Below are positions 8,250-19,069 of a DNA stretch of 64,000 nt, piece by piece (positions within the stretch are counted from its first letter, which is position 1; every line of letters starts with the position of its first letter). Below the pieces are notes generated by a model. The model made no database searches. It saw nothing but the letters and a program-made list of their open reading frames with translations, and was not told the origin of the DNA. The translations under genes were made by a program, and so were the position numbers. This stretch comes from Streptomyces sp. CG4. GTDB taxonomy: Bacteria; Actinomycetota; Actinomycetes; Streptomycetales; Streptomycetaceae. Location of the stretch: the NCBI RefSeq assembly GCF_041080655.1, contig NZ_CP163525.1, positions 5,084,001 through 5,148,000 of the forward strand, read 5' to 3'.

Positions 8250-9746
8250 ATGGGCTCGGACCACATTCGCCGCTGGGAGTCCGGAGCGCTCGCACACGCC
8301 GTGACCGACCCCTTCGGCCAGGGCCCGGTGCCCTGGCTGCGCGGCACCGAGACCTACTTCGACGACACCGGTCATGTCGTGCCCTGGTACGTCGACCCGA
8401 GCCCGCAGCAGCTCGCCGACGGCAGGCGCCGGGTGCCCGCGCCGCGTTCGGGCGACACCGGACCCCGCTCGGCCGACGACGTGCACCGCCAGATCAAGGG
8501 CTTCACCTCCACCGGCGCGGTCGCGCCCGGCCAGGCGATCGACTTCCACATCACGGTCGACCCGCCTCAGGAGTTCAGCGTCGACATCTACCGGATCGGC
8601 CACTACGGCGGCGACGGAGCCGCCCAGATCACCACCAGCCCGCGCCTGTCCGGCATCGTCCAGCTCCCGCCGCTCGCCGCCGACCGTACGGTCTCCTGCC
8701 ACCACTGGTGGCTGTCCTGGCGGCTGCAGGTCCCCCCGCACTGGCGCATCGGCGCCTATGTGGCCGTCCTCACCACCGCCGACGGCTACCGCTCCCATGT
8801 GCCGTTCACGGTCCGCGACGACCACCCCGCCGACCTCCTCCTGCTGCTGCCGGACATCACCTGGCAGGCGTACAACCTGTATCCCGAGGACGGCCGTACC
8901 GGCGCCAGTCTTTATCACGCCTGGGACGAGAAGGGCCGGCTGCTCGGCGAGGCGGACGCGGCGACCACGGTCTCCTTCGACCGCCCCTACGCGGGCGCGG
9001 GCCTGCCCCTGCATGTCGGCCACGCCTACGACTTCATCCGCTGGGCCGAGCGCTACGGCTACGACCTCGCCTATGCCGACGCCCGCGATCTGCACGCGGG
9101 CCGTGTCGACCCCGGCCGCTACCGGGGCCTGGTCTTCCCCGGCCACGACGAGTACTGGTCGGTGCCGATGCGCCGGGCCGTCGAGGACGCCCGGGACCGC
9201 GGCACCTCGCTGGTCTTCCTCTCCGCCAACACCATGTACTGGCAGGTGGACTTGGGCCCGTCCCCGTCCGGCGTCCCGAACCGGCTGCTGACCTGCCGCA
9301 AGCGCAAGGGCCCCGGAAAGCCGGTGCTGTGGCGCGAGATCGACCGGCCCGAGCAGCAGCTGGTCGGCATCCAGTACGCGGGCCGGGTGCCCGAGCCGCA
9401 CCCGCTGATCGTCCGCAACGCCGGCCACTGGCTGTGGGAGGCGACCGGCGCCCACGAGGGAGACGAGATCGAGGGCCTGGTCGCCGGCGAGGCCGACCGG
9501 TACTTCCCGCGCACCGCGCTGCCCGTGCACGAGGAGCGCATCCTGCTCGCCCACTCCCCCTACACCGACACCGAGGGCGCCCTGCGCCACCAGGAGACCT
9601 CCCTGTACCGCGCCCCCTCCGGCGCCTGGGTCTTCGCCTCCGGCACCTTCGCCTGGTCCCCGGCCCTGGACCGCCCCGGCCATGTGGACCCCCGCATCCA
9701 GCGCGCCACGGCGAACCTCCTCGACCGCATCTGCAAACGCGACTGA
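8250..9746 (+). CDS. N,N-dimethylformamidase beta-subunit-like protein
   Basis: 498 aa. It resembles the large-subunit C-terminal region of N,N-dimethylformamidase: an N-terminal beta-sandwich (FHITVDPPQEFSVDIYRIGH) followed by the core with ITWQAYNLYPEDGRTG, FDRPYA, RYGYDLAYADARDLH, YRGLVFPGHDEYWS and LVFLSANTMYWQV. It has no signal peptide. The true substrate is unknown; dimethylformamide use should not be assumed, because the small subunit is not nearby. ATG 8250 follows GGAGGGGAGCG. Upstream (8000-8249) is a gene-free stretch with GAGCACAGCGAG-type short repeats. It sits just upstream of purC, as in other Streptomyces. Confidence 0.8.
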   Translation: MGSDHIRRWESGALAHAVTDPFGQGPVPWLRGTETYFDDTGHVVPWYVDPSPQQLADGRRRVPAPRSGDTGPRSADDVHRQIKGFTSTGAVAPGQAIDFHITVDPPQEFSVDIYRIGHYGGDGAAQITTSPRLSGIVQLPPLAADRTVSCHHWWLSWRLQVPPHWRIGAYVAVLTTADGYRSHVPFTVRDDHPADLLLLLPDITWQAYNLYPEDGRTGASLYHAWDEKGRLLGEADAATTVSFDRPYAGAGLPLHVGHAYDFIRWAERYGYDLAYADARDLHAGRVDPGRYRGLVFPGHDEYWSVPMRRAVEDARDRGTSLVFLSANTMYWQVDLGPSPSGVPNRLLTCRKRKGPGKPVLWREIDRPEQQLVGIQYAGRVPEPHPLIVRNAGHWLWEATGAHEGDEIEGLVAGEADRYFPRTALPVHEERILLAHSPYTDTEGALRHQETSLYRAPSGAWVFASGTFAWSPALDRPGHVDPRIQRATANLLDRICKRD

Positions 9747-9842
9747 GCCACCTGATCGACCCGCCCGACCGACCCCCCGAACGCAGTGGACCACCGCATA
9801 CGGGAGAATCGAGGCACTTGGACAGAACCACGGGGAGGAACC

Positions 9843-10742
9843 GTGTCCGGATTCGTAGAAAAGCCCGAGCCGATCCAGGTTCCGGGCCTGGTGCACCTGC
9901 ACACCGGAAAGGTGCGCGAGCTGTACCAGAACGAGGCGGGCGACCTCGTGATGGTCGCCAGCGACCGCATGTCCGCCTACGACTGGGTGCTGCCCACGGA
10001 GATCCCCGACAAGGGCCGCGTCCTCACCCAGCTCTCCCTGTGGTGGTTCGAGCAGCTGCGGGATCTGGTCCCGAACCACGTCATCAGCACCGAGGTGCCC
10101 GAGGGCGCCCCCGCCGACTGGGCGGGCCGCACCCTGGTCTGCAAGTCCCTGAAGATGGTCCCGGTCGAGTGCGTGGCCCGCGGCTACCTCACCGGCTCGG
10201 GCCTGCTGGAGTACAACGAGTCCCGTACGGTCTGCGGCCTCGCCCTCCCCGAAGGCCTGGTCGACGGCTCGGAACTCCCCGCCCCGATCTTCACCCCGGC
10301 CACCAAGGCCGAGGTCGGCGAGCACGACGAGAACGTCTCCTACGAGGAGGTCGCCCGCCAGGTCGGCGCCGAGACCGCCGCCCAGCTGCGCCAGGCCACC
10401 CTCGCCGTGTACGCGCGCGCCCGGGACATCGCCCGCGACCGGGGGATCGTCCTCGCGGACACCAAGTTCGAGTTCGGCTTCGACGGGGACACCCTCGTCC
10501 TCGCCGACGAGGTCCTCACCCCGGACTCCTCCCGTTTCTGGCCGGCCGACCAGTGGCAGCCGGGCCGCGCCCAGGCGTCGTACGACAAGCAGTTCGTCCG
10601 AGACTGGCTGACCTCGGCCGCGTCGGGCTGGGACCGCAAGAGCGAGCAGCCCCCGCCGGCGCTGCCCGAGGAGGTCGTCCAGCAGACCCGGCAGAAGTAC
10701 GTGGAGGCCTACGAGCGCCTCACGGGCCTCGGCTGGAGCTAG
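9843..10742 (+). CDS. purC: SAICAR synthase
   Basis: Phosphoribosylaminoimidazole-succinocarboxamide synthase condenses CAIR with aspartate using ATP. It has 299 aa from GTG 9843, chosen because GGGGAGGA precedes it by about 5 bp and the protein then begins SGFVEKPEPIQVPGLVHLHT. Family motifs present are HTGKVRELY, VASDRMSAYDWVLP, PVECVARGYLTGSG, DTKFEFGF and DEVLTPDSSRFWPADQW. An in-frame upstream extension is possible but unsupported. Confidence 0.97.
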   Translation: MSGFVEKPEPIQVPGLVHLHTGKVRELYQNEAGDLVMVASDRMSAYDWVLPTEIPDKGRVLTQLSLWWFEQLRDLVPNHVISTEVPEGAPADWAGRTLVCKSLKMVPVECVARGYLTGSGLLEYNESRTVCGLALPEGLVDGSELPAPIFTPATKAEVGEHDENVSYEEVARQVGAETAAQLRQATLAVYARARDIARDRGIVLADTKFEFGFDGDTLVLADEVLTPDSSRFWPADQWQPGRAQASYDKQFVRDWLTSAASGWDRKSEQPPPALPEEVVQQTRQKYVEAYERLTGLGWS

Positions 10743-10754
10743 CGGAACGGAAAA

Positions 10755-10777
10755 ACCCCGGTCCAGTGGACCGGGGT
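10755..10777. terminator. purC / tRNA-Gly bidirectional terminator
   Basis: The 10-bp stem ACCCCGGTCC/GGACCGGGGT around loop AGT is flanked by AAAAA on the left and CTTCTTC on the right. The same hairpin recurs at 14633-14657. Confidence 0.85.
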
Positions 10778-10785
10778 CTTCTTCA

Positions 10786-10861
10786 TGGAGCGGACGACGA
10801 GGCTCGAACTCGCGACCTCAACCTTGGCAAGGTTGCGCTCTACCAACTGAGCTACGTCCGC
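10786..10861 (-). tRNA. tRNA-Gly(GCC), copy 1
   Basis: The reverse strand gives GCGGACGTAGCTCAGTTGG as the 5' half, anticodon loop TTGCCAA (GCC), discriminator T and encoded CCA (10786-10788). The 76-nt sequence matches the copy at 14665-14740. Confidence 0.97.
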
Positions 10862-10884
10862 ACTGCGCTGCTGCGCGAGAGCAA

Positions 10885-11499
10885 CTATACCCAACCTCGC
10901 TCCCGTGCGAGACGCACCGCCGCATGCCGGTTCTCCGCACCGAGCTTCGTGACGGCCGAGGAGAGGTAGTTCCGCACGGTCCCCGGGGACAGCGCGGCCC
11001 GTTCGGCGATCTCCGCGACGGGCGCCCCGTCGGCCGCCAGCTCCAGCACCTCGGCCTCCCGCAGGGTCAGCGGGGAGTCCCCGGCGGAGATCGCGTCGGC
11101 GGCCAACTCGGGATCGACGTAACGGTTTCCGGCGTGCACGGTGCGGATGATCTCGGCGAGCCGCTGGGCGCTGACGGTCTTCGGGACGAACCCGCGCACA
11201 CCGGCCGCGAGGGCTCGTTTCAGGTGGCCGGGCCGTCCGTGACCGGTGACGATCAGCACCTGGCAGCCGGGCAGTTCGGTCCGCAGGGATGTGGCGACCT
11301 TCACACCGTCGGCGCCCGGCATCTGGAGATCCAGTACGGCCACATCGGGTTCATGGGCCCGCGCCATCGCCAGCGCCTCGGGTCCGCTGGCCGCCTCGGC
11401 GACGACGAGGAGATCGTCCTCCAGCGAGAGCAGCGCGGCCAGCGCGCCCCGGATCAGATGCTCGTCGTCGGCGAGCAACAGCCGTACCGGAGTGCTCAT
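10885..11499 (-). CDS. NarL/LuxR-family response regulator
   Basis: 204 aa. The receiver domain (about residues 4-120) has the acidic pair D11 D12, phosphoacceptor Asp57 in VAVLDLQMPG, a conserved Thr in VLIVTGHG and Lys in FVPKTVS. The C-terminal LuxR-type helix-turn-helix (about 143-200) reads SPLTLREAEVLELAADG and LSPGTVRNYLSSAVTKLGA. Its ATG overlaps the stop of the upstream histidine kinase by 4 bp, so the pair is translationally coupled. It is last in a four-gene operon with an ABC exporter, whose transcription it probably controls, as in DesKR/LiaSR-type systems (inference). Confidence 0.93.
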   Translation of the reverse strand: MSTPVRLLLADDEHLIRGALAALLSLEDDLLVVAEAASGPEALAMARAHEPDVAVLDLQMPGADGVKVATSLRTELPGCQVLIVTGHGRPGHLKRALAAGVRGFVPKTVSAQRLAEIIRTVHAGNRYVDPELAADAISAGDSPLTLREAEVLELAADGAPVAEIAERAALSPGTVRNYLSSAVTKLGAENRHAAVRLARERGWV

Positions 11500-12740
11500 G
11501 ACGTGACTTCACTCACTTTCTGCCCCAATGGCACCTCGGCCACCAACCGGAACCGGTCCCCGGCGACGGCCCCCGCCTCCAGCGTCCCGGCCACGACGGC
11601 CAGCCGTTCCCGCAATCCGGCGAGCCCGGAACCCCCACCCCCGTGAGGGGTTCCGGTCACCCCGTCGTTCTCCACCGTCAGCACCACCCGCTCCTCCAGC
11701 ACCCGCAGGCACAGCGTGCAGCGCCCCGCGTCCCCGTGCCGCAGCACGTTGGTGGTGGCCTCGCGCACCACCCAGCCGAGCGCGGACTGCACGTCGGCGG
11801 GCAGCCCCGCGGTCTCCGCGCTGACCTCGCAGGCGATCCCTGCAGCCGTCAACACGCCCTGCGCGCCGGTGAGTTCGGCCCCGAGATCGGCCTCCCGGTA
11901 GCCGCGTACGACGGCCCGTACCTCGCGCTGGGACTCCTGCGCGATCCGCTGCACCTCGATCATCTGCTCCACGGCCTCCGGCCGCCCGCGCCGGGCCAGT
12001 TGCACCGCCAGCTCGCTCTTGAGCGAGATCACGGACAGGTTCCGGCCCAGCACGTCGTGCAGATCCCGGCCGAACCGCAGCCGCTCCTCGGCGACGGCGA
12101 GCCGAGCCTCCACCTCACGGGCCCGCTCCGCCTCCCACAGCACGGAGAGCGTCCAGGCGCCGCAGCGGCCCGCGAGCAGCGCGAAGAGCACCTGGAAGAC
12201 GGCCGTCGCCGCGGTCGCCACCAGGCCGGGGCCGTCGTGATCGGCGATCCCGACGGCGGCCGTGAGCAGGACCGTGAACCCCGCCGACCGGCGCAGGAAC
12301 ACCCGGACCGGCACCGTGAGCCCGTACAGCAGCCCGAACGGCAGCGCGACACCGCCGATGGCGAACCGGACCGCCATCGGAGCGGCCGCGTCCGTCGCGG
12401 CGATCGCCACGATCAGCCCCAGCGCGAGCCCCAGCAGGACGGCCGGCGCGCGGTGTGTGCCGGCCGGCAGCGCGGCACGCCCGAGGTAGTGGTCGAGCAC
12501 CCGCCTCATCAGCCGGTTCGACACGGCGCACTGCACGGCCCCCACGAGGACGAGCAGAGCGCCGAGGGCGACCGCCACGGGCCGGTGGGCGATCCCGCCG
12601 ACCAGCGGCAGCGACAGCCAGGAGAGCATCGTGAACCAGATCGTGCAGTGCCAGGTGAGGAGGCTGAACAGCTCGACCCGCTCGGCCTTGCTGCGCTCCC
12701 CCCAGTGCCGCTGCTGCCACCGCCGTATCCGGCCCACCAT
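11496..12740 (-). CDS. DesK-type sensor histidine kinase
   Basis: 414 aa. Five or six membrane helices occupy about residues 25-200, with no large extracellular domain. Then come a HisKA_3 dimerisation helix with the phospho-acceptor His in RFGRDLHDVLGRNLSVISLK and a HATPase_c domain with N-box EATTNVLRHG and GGSGLAGLRERL. The membrane-embedded sensor architecture is typical of kinases that sense membrane state or an associated ABC transporter. It is encoded 24 bp after the permease gene and overlaps the regulator gene by 4 bp. Confidence 0.93.
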   Translation of the reverse strand: MVGRIRRWQQRHWGERSKAERVELFSLLTWHCTIWFTMLSWLSLPLVGGIAHRPVAVALGALLVLVGAVQCAVSNRLMRRVLDHYLGRAALPAGTHRAPAVLLGLALGLIVAIAATDAAAPMAVRFAIGGVALPFGLLYGLTVPVRVFLRRSAGFTVLLTAAVGIADHDGPGLVATAATAVFQVLFALLAGRCGAWTLSVLWEAERAREVEARLAVAEERLRFGRDLHDVLGRNLSVISLKSELAVQLARRGRPEAVEQMIEVQRIAQESQREVRAVVRGYREADLGAELTGAQGVLTAAGIACEVSAETAGLPADVQSALGWVVREATTNVLRHGDAGRCTLCLRVLEERVVLTVENDGVTGTPHGGGGSGLAGLRERLAVVAGTLEAGAVAGDRFRLVAEVPLGQKVSEVTS

Positions 12741-12764
12741 GTGTTCCCCCGTGCCTCACGTGCC

Positions 12765-13598
12765 TCAGCGCCGCGGTTCCCACCGGAACCGCCGCCGTAC
12801 AGCAAACACCGCGAGGATGATCCAGGCCAGCGCGGTCGTGAGGGCGCCGAGGGCTTCGTACGCGCTCATCTGGCCGGTCCAGCCGGCGCGGACGAGCCGG
12901 ACCGCCGGGGACAGCGGGAGCAGTTCGCAAACGCTGGCCAGCTTGTCGGGCATGATCTCCGTCGGGAATGTGATCCCGGAGCCGAGCATCGACACGAACA
13001 TCAGGGGCAGCGCGGTGACCTGGGCACTCTCCACGGTCCGGGTGAAGGACGCGGTGAGCGCGGCGAGCGCGGCACTGACCAGGTAACCGGCCACCAGCCC
13101 GGGGAGGATGAGATACGGCGCCCTGGGCGCGCCGGTGTGCAGCAGGACCGCGCACCCGACGCACAGCACCAGCGCCTGGGCCAGGCCGATGACGAGCGCG
13201 GGCAGCGCGGTGCCGGTGAGGATCTCCGTGTCGGACAGCTCACCGGTGCGCAGCCGCTTGAGGACGAGTTCCTCGCGGCGGGCGACGTAGGCGTTGACCA
13301 GCGAGGTGTACACGGCGAAGAGGAAGGAGAACCCGATCGCGGCCGTCAGCAGGGTGGTGCCGATCGTCAGTCCCTGCTTCTTCAGATCCACCTGGTCCAT
13401 GGCCGGCCGTATGGTGAACGGCAGCAGGAGCGGCACGGCCAGCGCGGTGAAGACGACCCCGCGGTTGCGGCCCAGAAGGGTGAGTTCGGCCCGCCCCAGC
13501 GCCCACAGCCGCCGGCCCGCCGACGTCCCCCCGCCGCGCTCGGTCCCCCGCACGCCGCTCACCCCACGGCTCTCCACCCTCACTCCGGCCCCGCTCAT
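12765..13598 (-). CDS. ABC-2 type transporter permease
   Basis: 277 aa from ATG 13598. Six predicted membrane helices: VVFTALAVPLLLPFTI, LLTAAIGFSFLFAVYTSLVN, ALPALVIGLAQALVLCVG, YLILPGLVAGYLVSAALAAL, VTALPLMFVSMLGSGITFP and ALTTALAWIILAVFAV. Between helices 2 and 3 lies the usual coupling segment AYVARREELVLKRLRTGE. Its start overlaps the ATPase stop by 4 bp. The substrate is unknown; such exporters linked to DesK-type kinases often move lipids, antimicrobial peptides or drugs. Confidence 0.92.
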   Translation of the reverse strand: MSGAGVRVESRGVSGVRGTERGGGTSAGRRLWALGRAELTLLGRNRGVVFTALAVPLLLPFTIRPAMDQVDLKKQGLTIGTTLLTAAIGFSFLFAVYTSLVNAYVARREELVLKRLRTGELSDTEILTGTALPALVIGLAQALVLCVGCAVLLHTGAPRAPYLILPGLVAGYLVSAALAALTASFTRTVESAQVTALPLMFVSMLGSGITFPTEIMPDKLASVCELLPLSPAVRLVRAGWTGQMSAYEALGALTTALAWIILAVFAVRRRFRWEPRR

Positions 13599-14539
13599 GC
13601 CGCCACCCCCTGTGTCTGTTCGCGTGCGATCCCCAGGAACGCCTCCTCCAGGGAGGCGGAGCGCACATCCAGGCGGCGCAGTTCGATCCCGGTGCGCTCG
13701 GCCCAGGCCAGTACGCCGGTCGCGGTCCGCTGCAACTGGGTCGTGCGCAGCCGTACGACCCCGCCGTCGCTCTCGTGGCCGCAGACCCCGAGGTCGGCGA
13801 GCGGCGGAAGGTCGCCGAGGAAGTAGCCGTCGGGCAGTTCGAAGGACATCCGGGACGGCTGCCCCGCGGTGACCTCGGCCGGGGTTCCCGAGACGGCGAT
13901 CCGGCCCTCGTGCAGGATGGCGAGCCGGTCGGCGAGCCCCTCGGCCTCCTCCAGGTAATGGGTGGTGAGCAGCACGGTCGTGCCCGCGTCGCGCAGGGCC
14001 CGCACCAACTCCCAGGTGTCCCGGCGGCCTTGCGCGTCGAGCCCGGTCGTCGGCTCGTCGAGGAAGAGCACCTCGGGGTCGCCGAGCAGGGCGAGCGCCA
14101 GATCGAGCCGCCGCCGCTCGCCGCCGGACAACTGCTTGACCCGCACCTCGTGCCGTTCCGTGAGCCCGACCAGCCCCAATACCTCGGACTCGGGCCGGGC
14201 CCCGCCGGTGCAGCCGGCCCACATCCGGGCGGTCTCGGCGACGGTCAGCTCGGCCGGGAAGCCGCCCTCCTGGAGCATCACTCCGGTGCGGGGCCGTACG
14301 GCGGCCCGCTCGCGGTACGGGTCGTGGCCGAGGATCCTGATCCGGCCCTCGGCGGGTGCGGCGAGGCCCTCCAGCAGTTCGACCGTCGACGTCTTGCCCG
14401 CTCCGTTCGTGCCGAGCAGGGCGAAGATCTCCCCACGGGCCACGGAGAAGGTGATTCCGCGTACGGCCTCGAACCCGCCCCCGTAGACACGCCTGAGATC
14501 GGTGACCTCAATCACGTCTTCGTGTTCGTCGTAGTGCAT
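13595..14539 (-). CDS. ABC transporter ATP-binding protein
   Basis: 314 aa. Walker A is GTNGAGKTST, the Q-loop region MLQEGGFPAELTVAE, signature LSGGERRRLDLALAL, Walker B LFLDEPTTGLD and switch His TTHYLEEAE. The C-terminal extension of about 90 residues is typical of DrrA-type exporters. First gene of the ATPase-permease-kinase-regulator operon transcribed leftward. The promoter should lie in 14540-14630, next to tRNA-Gly copy 2. Confidence 0.94.
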   Translation of the reverse strand: MHYDEHEDVIEVTDLRRVYGGGFEAVRGITFSVARGEIFALLGTNGAGKTSTVELLEGLAAPAEGRIRILGHDPYRERAAVRPRTGVMLQEGGFPAELTVAETARMWAGCTGGARPESEVLGLVGLTERHEVRVKQLSGGERRRLDLALALLGDPEVLFLDEPTTGLDAQGRRDTWELVRALRDAGTTVLLTTHYLEEAEGLADRLAILHEGRIAVSGTPAEVTAGQPSRMSFELPDGYFLGDLPPLADLGVCGHESDGGVVRLRTTQLQRTATGVLAWAERTGIELRRLDVRSASLEEAFLGIAREQTQGVAA

Positions 14540-14632
14540 GAACCCAGCGTCCCGGCGGCCGCGGCGGGTCGGCAGTGCGCGATGTCATCGCCCGGCATGA
14601 CAAATGTCAGAGAAGGGCGGGGCACACGAAAA

Positions 14633-14657
14633 GACCCCGGTCCAGTGGACCGGGGTC
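14633..14657. terminator. Hairpin duplicate next to tRNA-Gly copy 2
   Basis: The 11-bp stem GACCCCGGTCC/GGACCGGGGTC with loop AGT is a copy of the hairpin at 10755-10777 and again stands directly 3' of a tRNA-Gly(GCC) gene. Confidence 0.85.
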
Positions 14658-14664
14658 TCTTTCA

Positions 14665-14740
14665 TGGAGCGGACGACGAGGCTCGAACTCGCGACCTCAA
14701 CCTTGGCAAGGTTGCGCTCTACCAACTGAGCTACGTCCGC
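14665..14740 (-). tRNA. tRNA-Gly(GCC), copy 2
   Basis: Same sequence as copy 1, with anticodon GCC and encoded CCA (14665-14667). The duplicated unit (hairpin, spacer, tRNA, and a few bases beyond) is about 110 bp long. Confidence 0.97.
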
Positions 14741-14819
14741 ACTGCTCCCGACCGGCTCCCACCGATCGGTGCGAGCACCAGCCTACCTGATCCACGAGAG
14801 TGGTTCTGACCGGTGCCAG

Positions 14820-14891
14820 AGCGGGTGACAGGAATCGCACACTGCGCCTTCCCCCTGGAAGGGGGATGTTCTGCTACTGAACTACACCCGC
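14820..14891 (-). tRNA. tRNA-Gly(UCC)
   Basis: The reverse strand begins GCGGGTGTAGTTCAGTAGC, with anticodon loop CTTCCAG (TCC), T-arm GTGCGATTCCTGTCAC and discriminator T. CCA is not encoded (the DNA continues CTG). It reads GGA/GGG codons. Confidence 0.95.
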
Positions 14892-15019
14892 ACGGTCCTC
14901 GGGGTTGTGGCCTTTCGGCCTCGCCCCTCGGCGTGTCCCAGACATTAGCTGATCAGCAGGGGGGTAGCGCAAGTCGGCTCCCGCACGGCCTCGTAGGCGC
15001 CCCTCGCCGGTCAAGTGCA

Positions 15020-15055
15020 CGGTCCTCAGGGTCCACTGACGGACCCTGAGGACCG
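15020..15055 (-). terminator. Terminator of the Lsr2-like gene
   Basis: A perfect 15-bp stem (CGGTCCTCAGGGTCC and its complement, 15020-15034 and 15041-15055) with loop ACTGAC lies 29 bp after the stop codon. Confidence 0.85.
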
Positions 15056-15083
15056 CCCCTTCGCGGGCTTCACTGCGCGGGCG

Positions 15084-15401
15084 CTACCGCGCGGCACTGA
15101 AGGCCTCGTAGACCTTCTTGGGGATGCGGCCGCGGGCCGGGACGTCCATCTTGTTGGCCTGGGCCCAGGCGCGGACGGCCGCCGGGTCGGGGGCGACCTC
15201 GGTCTGCTTGTACGCCTTGCCGGACCGCGACCGCTTGCGGCCGGCCTCGACGTAGGGCGCGAGCGCCTTGCGCAGTTTCTTGGCGTTGGTTGAGTTCAGG
15301 TCGATCTCGTACGACTTGCCGTCGAGTCCGAAGGCGATCGTTTCCGCCGCTTCCGAGCCGTCGATGTCGTCAAAGAGAGTGACCACGACCTTTTGCGCCA
15401 C
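15084..15401 (-). CDS. Lsr2-family nucleoid-associated protein (LsrL-type paralogue)
   Basis: 105 aa. The N-terminal oligomerisation domain (MAQKVVVTLFDDIDGSEAAE, with GLDGKSYEIDLN) and the C-terminal DNA-binding domain (VRAWAQANKMDVPARGRIPK, with the AT-hook-like RGR) are both complete. Lsr2 proteins bridge and silence AT-rich, often acquired DNA. Streptomyces carries two copies; the locus between tRNA-Gly genes and purS matches the second copy (lsrL, SCO4076-like, from memory) rather than the main xenogeneic silencer. It is divergent from purS. Confidence 0.92.
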   Translation of the reverse strand: MAQKVVVTLFDDIDGSEAAETIAFGLDGKSYEIDLNSTNAKKLRKALAPYVEAGRKRSRSGKAYKQTEVAPDPAAVRAWAQANKMDVPARGRIPKKVYEAFSAAR

Positions 15402-15710
15402 GAATATCGGTCCCTTCGTGCGGCACGTCGATACAGCTCACGGCGATGACGTGCCGAGTATCGGCTATTGCCAATTCATTTGTACAGTGCCCGGCAATCC
15501 AAAGTGAAGCCCGACTAAATCCGCCCGCGTGTCCGAACACAATAGGCGGACCGGGCGGACCGTGGAACTTTCCCAGAACTTTTCGTGGCCGCACGGGTTC
15601 GACACCGGATCGTGATGCGCCTCACGTACTTTCCTCCAACTCTACCCGCGTAGAAATTTTGTGCGGGTAGTCTGAAGGAACCTGCTCAGCACCACACACC
15701 GGGAGTGCCA
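15402..15710. promoter_or_regulatory. Divergent promoter region lsr2-like / purSQL
   Basis: A 309-bp gene-free spacer, more AT-rich than its surroundings (for example 15458-15486 and 15640-15665). It must hold the promoters of the Lsr2-like gene (left) and the purSQL operon (right). I could not assign -10/-35 boxes with confidence and see no clear operator palindrome. Confidence 0.55.
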
Positions 15711-15983
15711 GTGGCACGCGTCGTAGTCGACGTCATGCTCAAGCCGGAGATCCTCGACCCCCAGGGCCAGGCGGTCCAGCGTGCGCTGCCGCGCCTGGGT
15801 TTCGAGGGGATCTCGGACGTACGTCAGGGAAAGCGTTTCGAGCTTCAAGTTGACGGGCCGGTCGACGAGGCCGCGCTCGCCCGCATCCACGATCTTGCGG
15901 AATCCTTCCTCGCGAACACCGTGATCGAGGACTTCACCGTCAAGGTGGAAGAGGCGGCGGAAGTCGCGGAGGCGGCCAAGTGA
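15711..15983 (+). CDS. purS: FGAM synthase subunit PurS
   Basis: 90 aa. Small subunit of phosphoribosylformylglycinamidine synthase; it dimerises and links PurQ to PurL. GTG 15711 (MARVVVDVMLKPEILDPQGQ) is preferred over GTG 15705, because GGGAG at 15701 would overlap the earlier start. The family hallmark LKPEILDPQGQAV and the domain end FTVKVEE are present. Its stop overlaps the purQ start by 4 bp. Confidence 0.96.
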   Translation: MARVVVDVMLKPEILDPQGQAVQRALPRLGFEGISDVRQGKRFELQVDGPVDEAALARIHDLAESFLANTVIEDFTVKVEEAAEVAEAAK

Positions 15984-16656
15984 CCGCTCGTATTGGCGTC
16001 GTCACTTTCCCGGGCAGCCTCGACGACCGGGACACCCAGCGCGCGATCCGCCTGGCCGGCGCCGAACCCGTCGCCCTGTGGCACAAGGACAAGAACCTGC
16101 ACCAGGTCGACGCCGTCGTCCTCCCCGGCGGTTTCTCCTACGGCGACTATCTGCGCGCCGGTGCCATCTCCCGGTTCTCACCGGTGATGGAGACCGTCAT
16201 CGAGCAGGCGAAGTCCGGCCTCCCCGTCCTCGGTATCTGCAACGGCTTCCAGGTCCTCACCGAGGCCCATCTCCTCCCGGGCGCGATGCTCGGCAACGAC
16301 CACCTCCACTTCATCTGCCGCGACCAGAAGCTGCGGGTGGAGAACGCGGAGACCGCCTGGACCGGTGACTACCGCGCCGGCCAGGAGATCCACATCCCGC
16401 TGAAGAACATGGACGGCCGGTACGTCGCCGACGCGTACACCCTCGACAAGCTGGAGGCGGAGGGCCGGGTCGTCTTCCGGTACCTGGACTTCAATCCGAA
16501 CGGCTCGCTGCGGGACATCGCCGGCATCACCAACGAGGCCGGGAACGTCGTCGGCCTCATGCCGCACCCGGAGCACGCCGTGGAGCCGCTGATCGGCACC
16601 GGCCGCACGGACGGTCTCCCCTTCTTCACCTCGATCCTCAAGAAGCTGGTCAACGC

Positions 16657-16660
<4 letters not shown>
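15980..16660 (+). CDS. purQ: FGAM synthase glutaminase subunit PurQ
   Basis: 226 aa. Class I glutamine amidotransferase that feeds ammonia to PurL. The nucleophile is Cys87 in VLGICNGFQVL, and the triad His/Glu lie in MPHPEHAVEP. It starts with GTG inside the purS stop (GTGA) and ends in the purL start (ATGA), so purS-purQ-purL are translationally coupled. Confidence 0.98.
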
Positions 16661-18939
<2,279 letters not shown>

Positions 18940-18956
18940 TCGTCGTACGCCGGTGA

Positions 18957-18986
18957 GGGCCCCGTCCGGAACTCCGGGCGGGGCCC
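18957..18986 (+). terminator. purSQL terminator
   Basis: The stem GGGCCCCG-T-CCGG / CCGG-G-CGGGGCCC has one internal mismatch and loop AACT and is followed by TTCTCG. It begins 18 bp after the purL stop. Confidence 0.85.
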
Positions 18987-19069
18987 TTCTCGTAGCGGCG
19001 GCCGGGGGCGTGCCGGAGAGGGTGGCCCGGAGGGGAAGGGCCAGGCCGTGACGGCATAGGCTCACCGCC

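Noticed and set aside
10786..14740. Calling the tRNA-Gly duplication attL/attR of an active element
   Set aside because: No integrase or excisionase lies between the copies, only an ABC/two-component operon; reported as a duplication instead.
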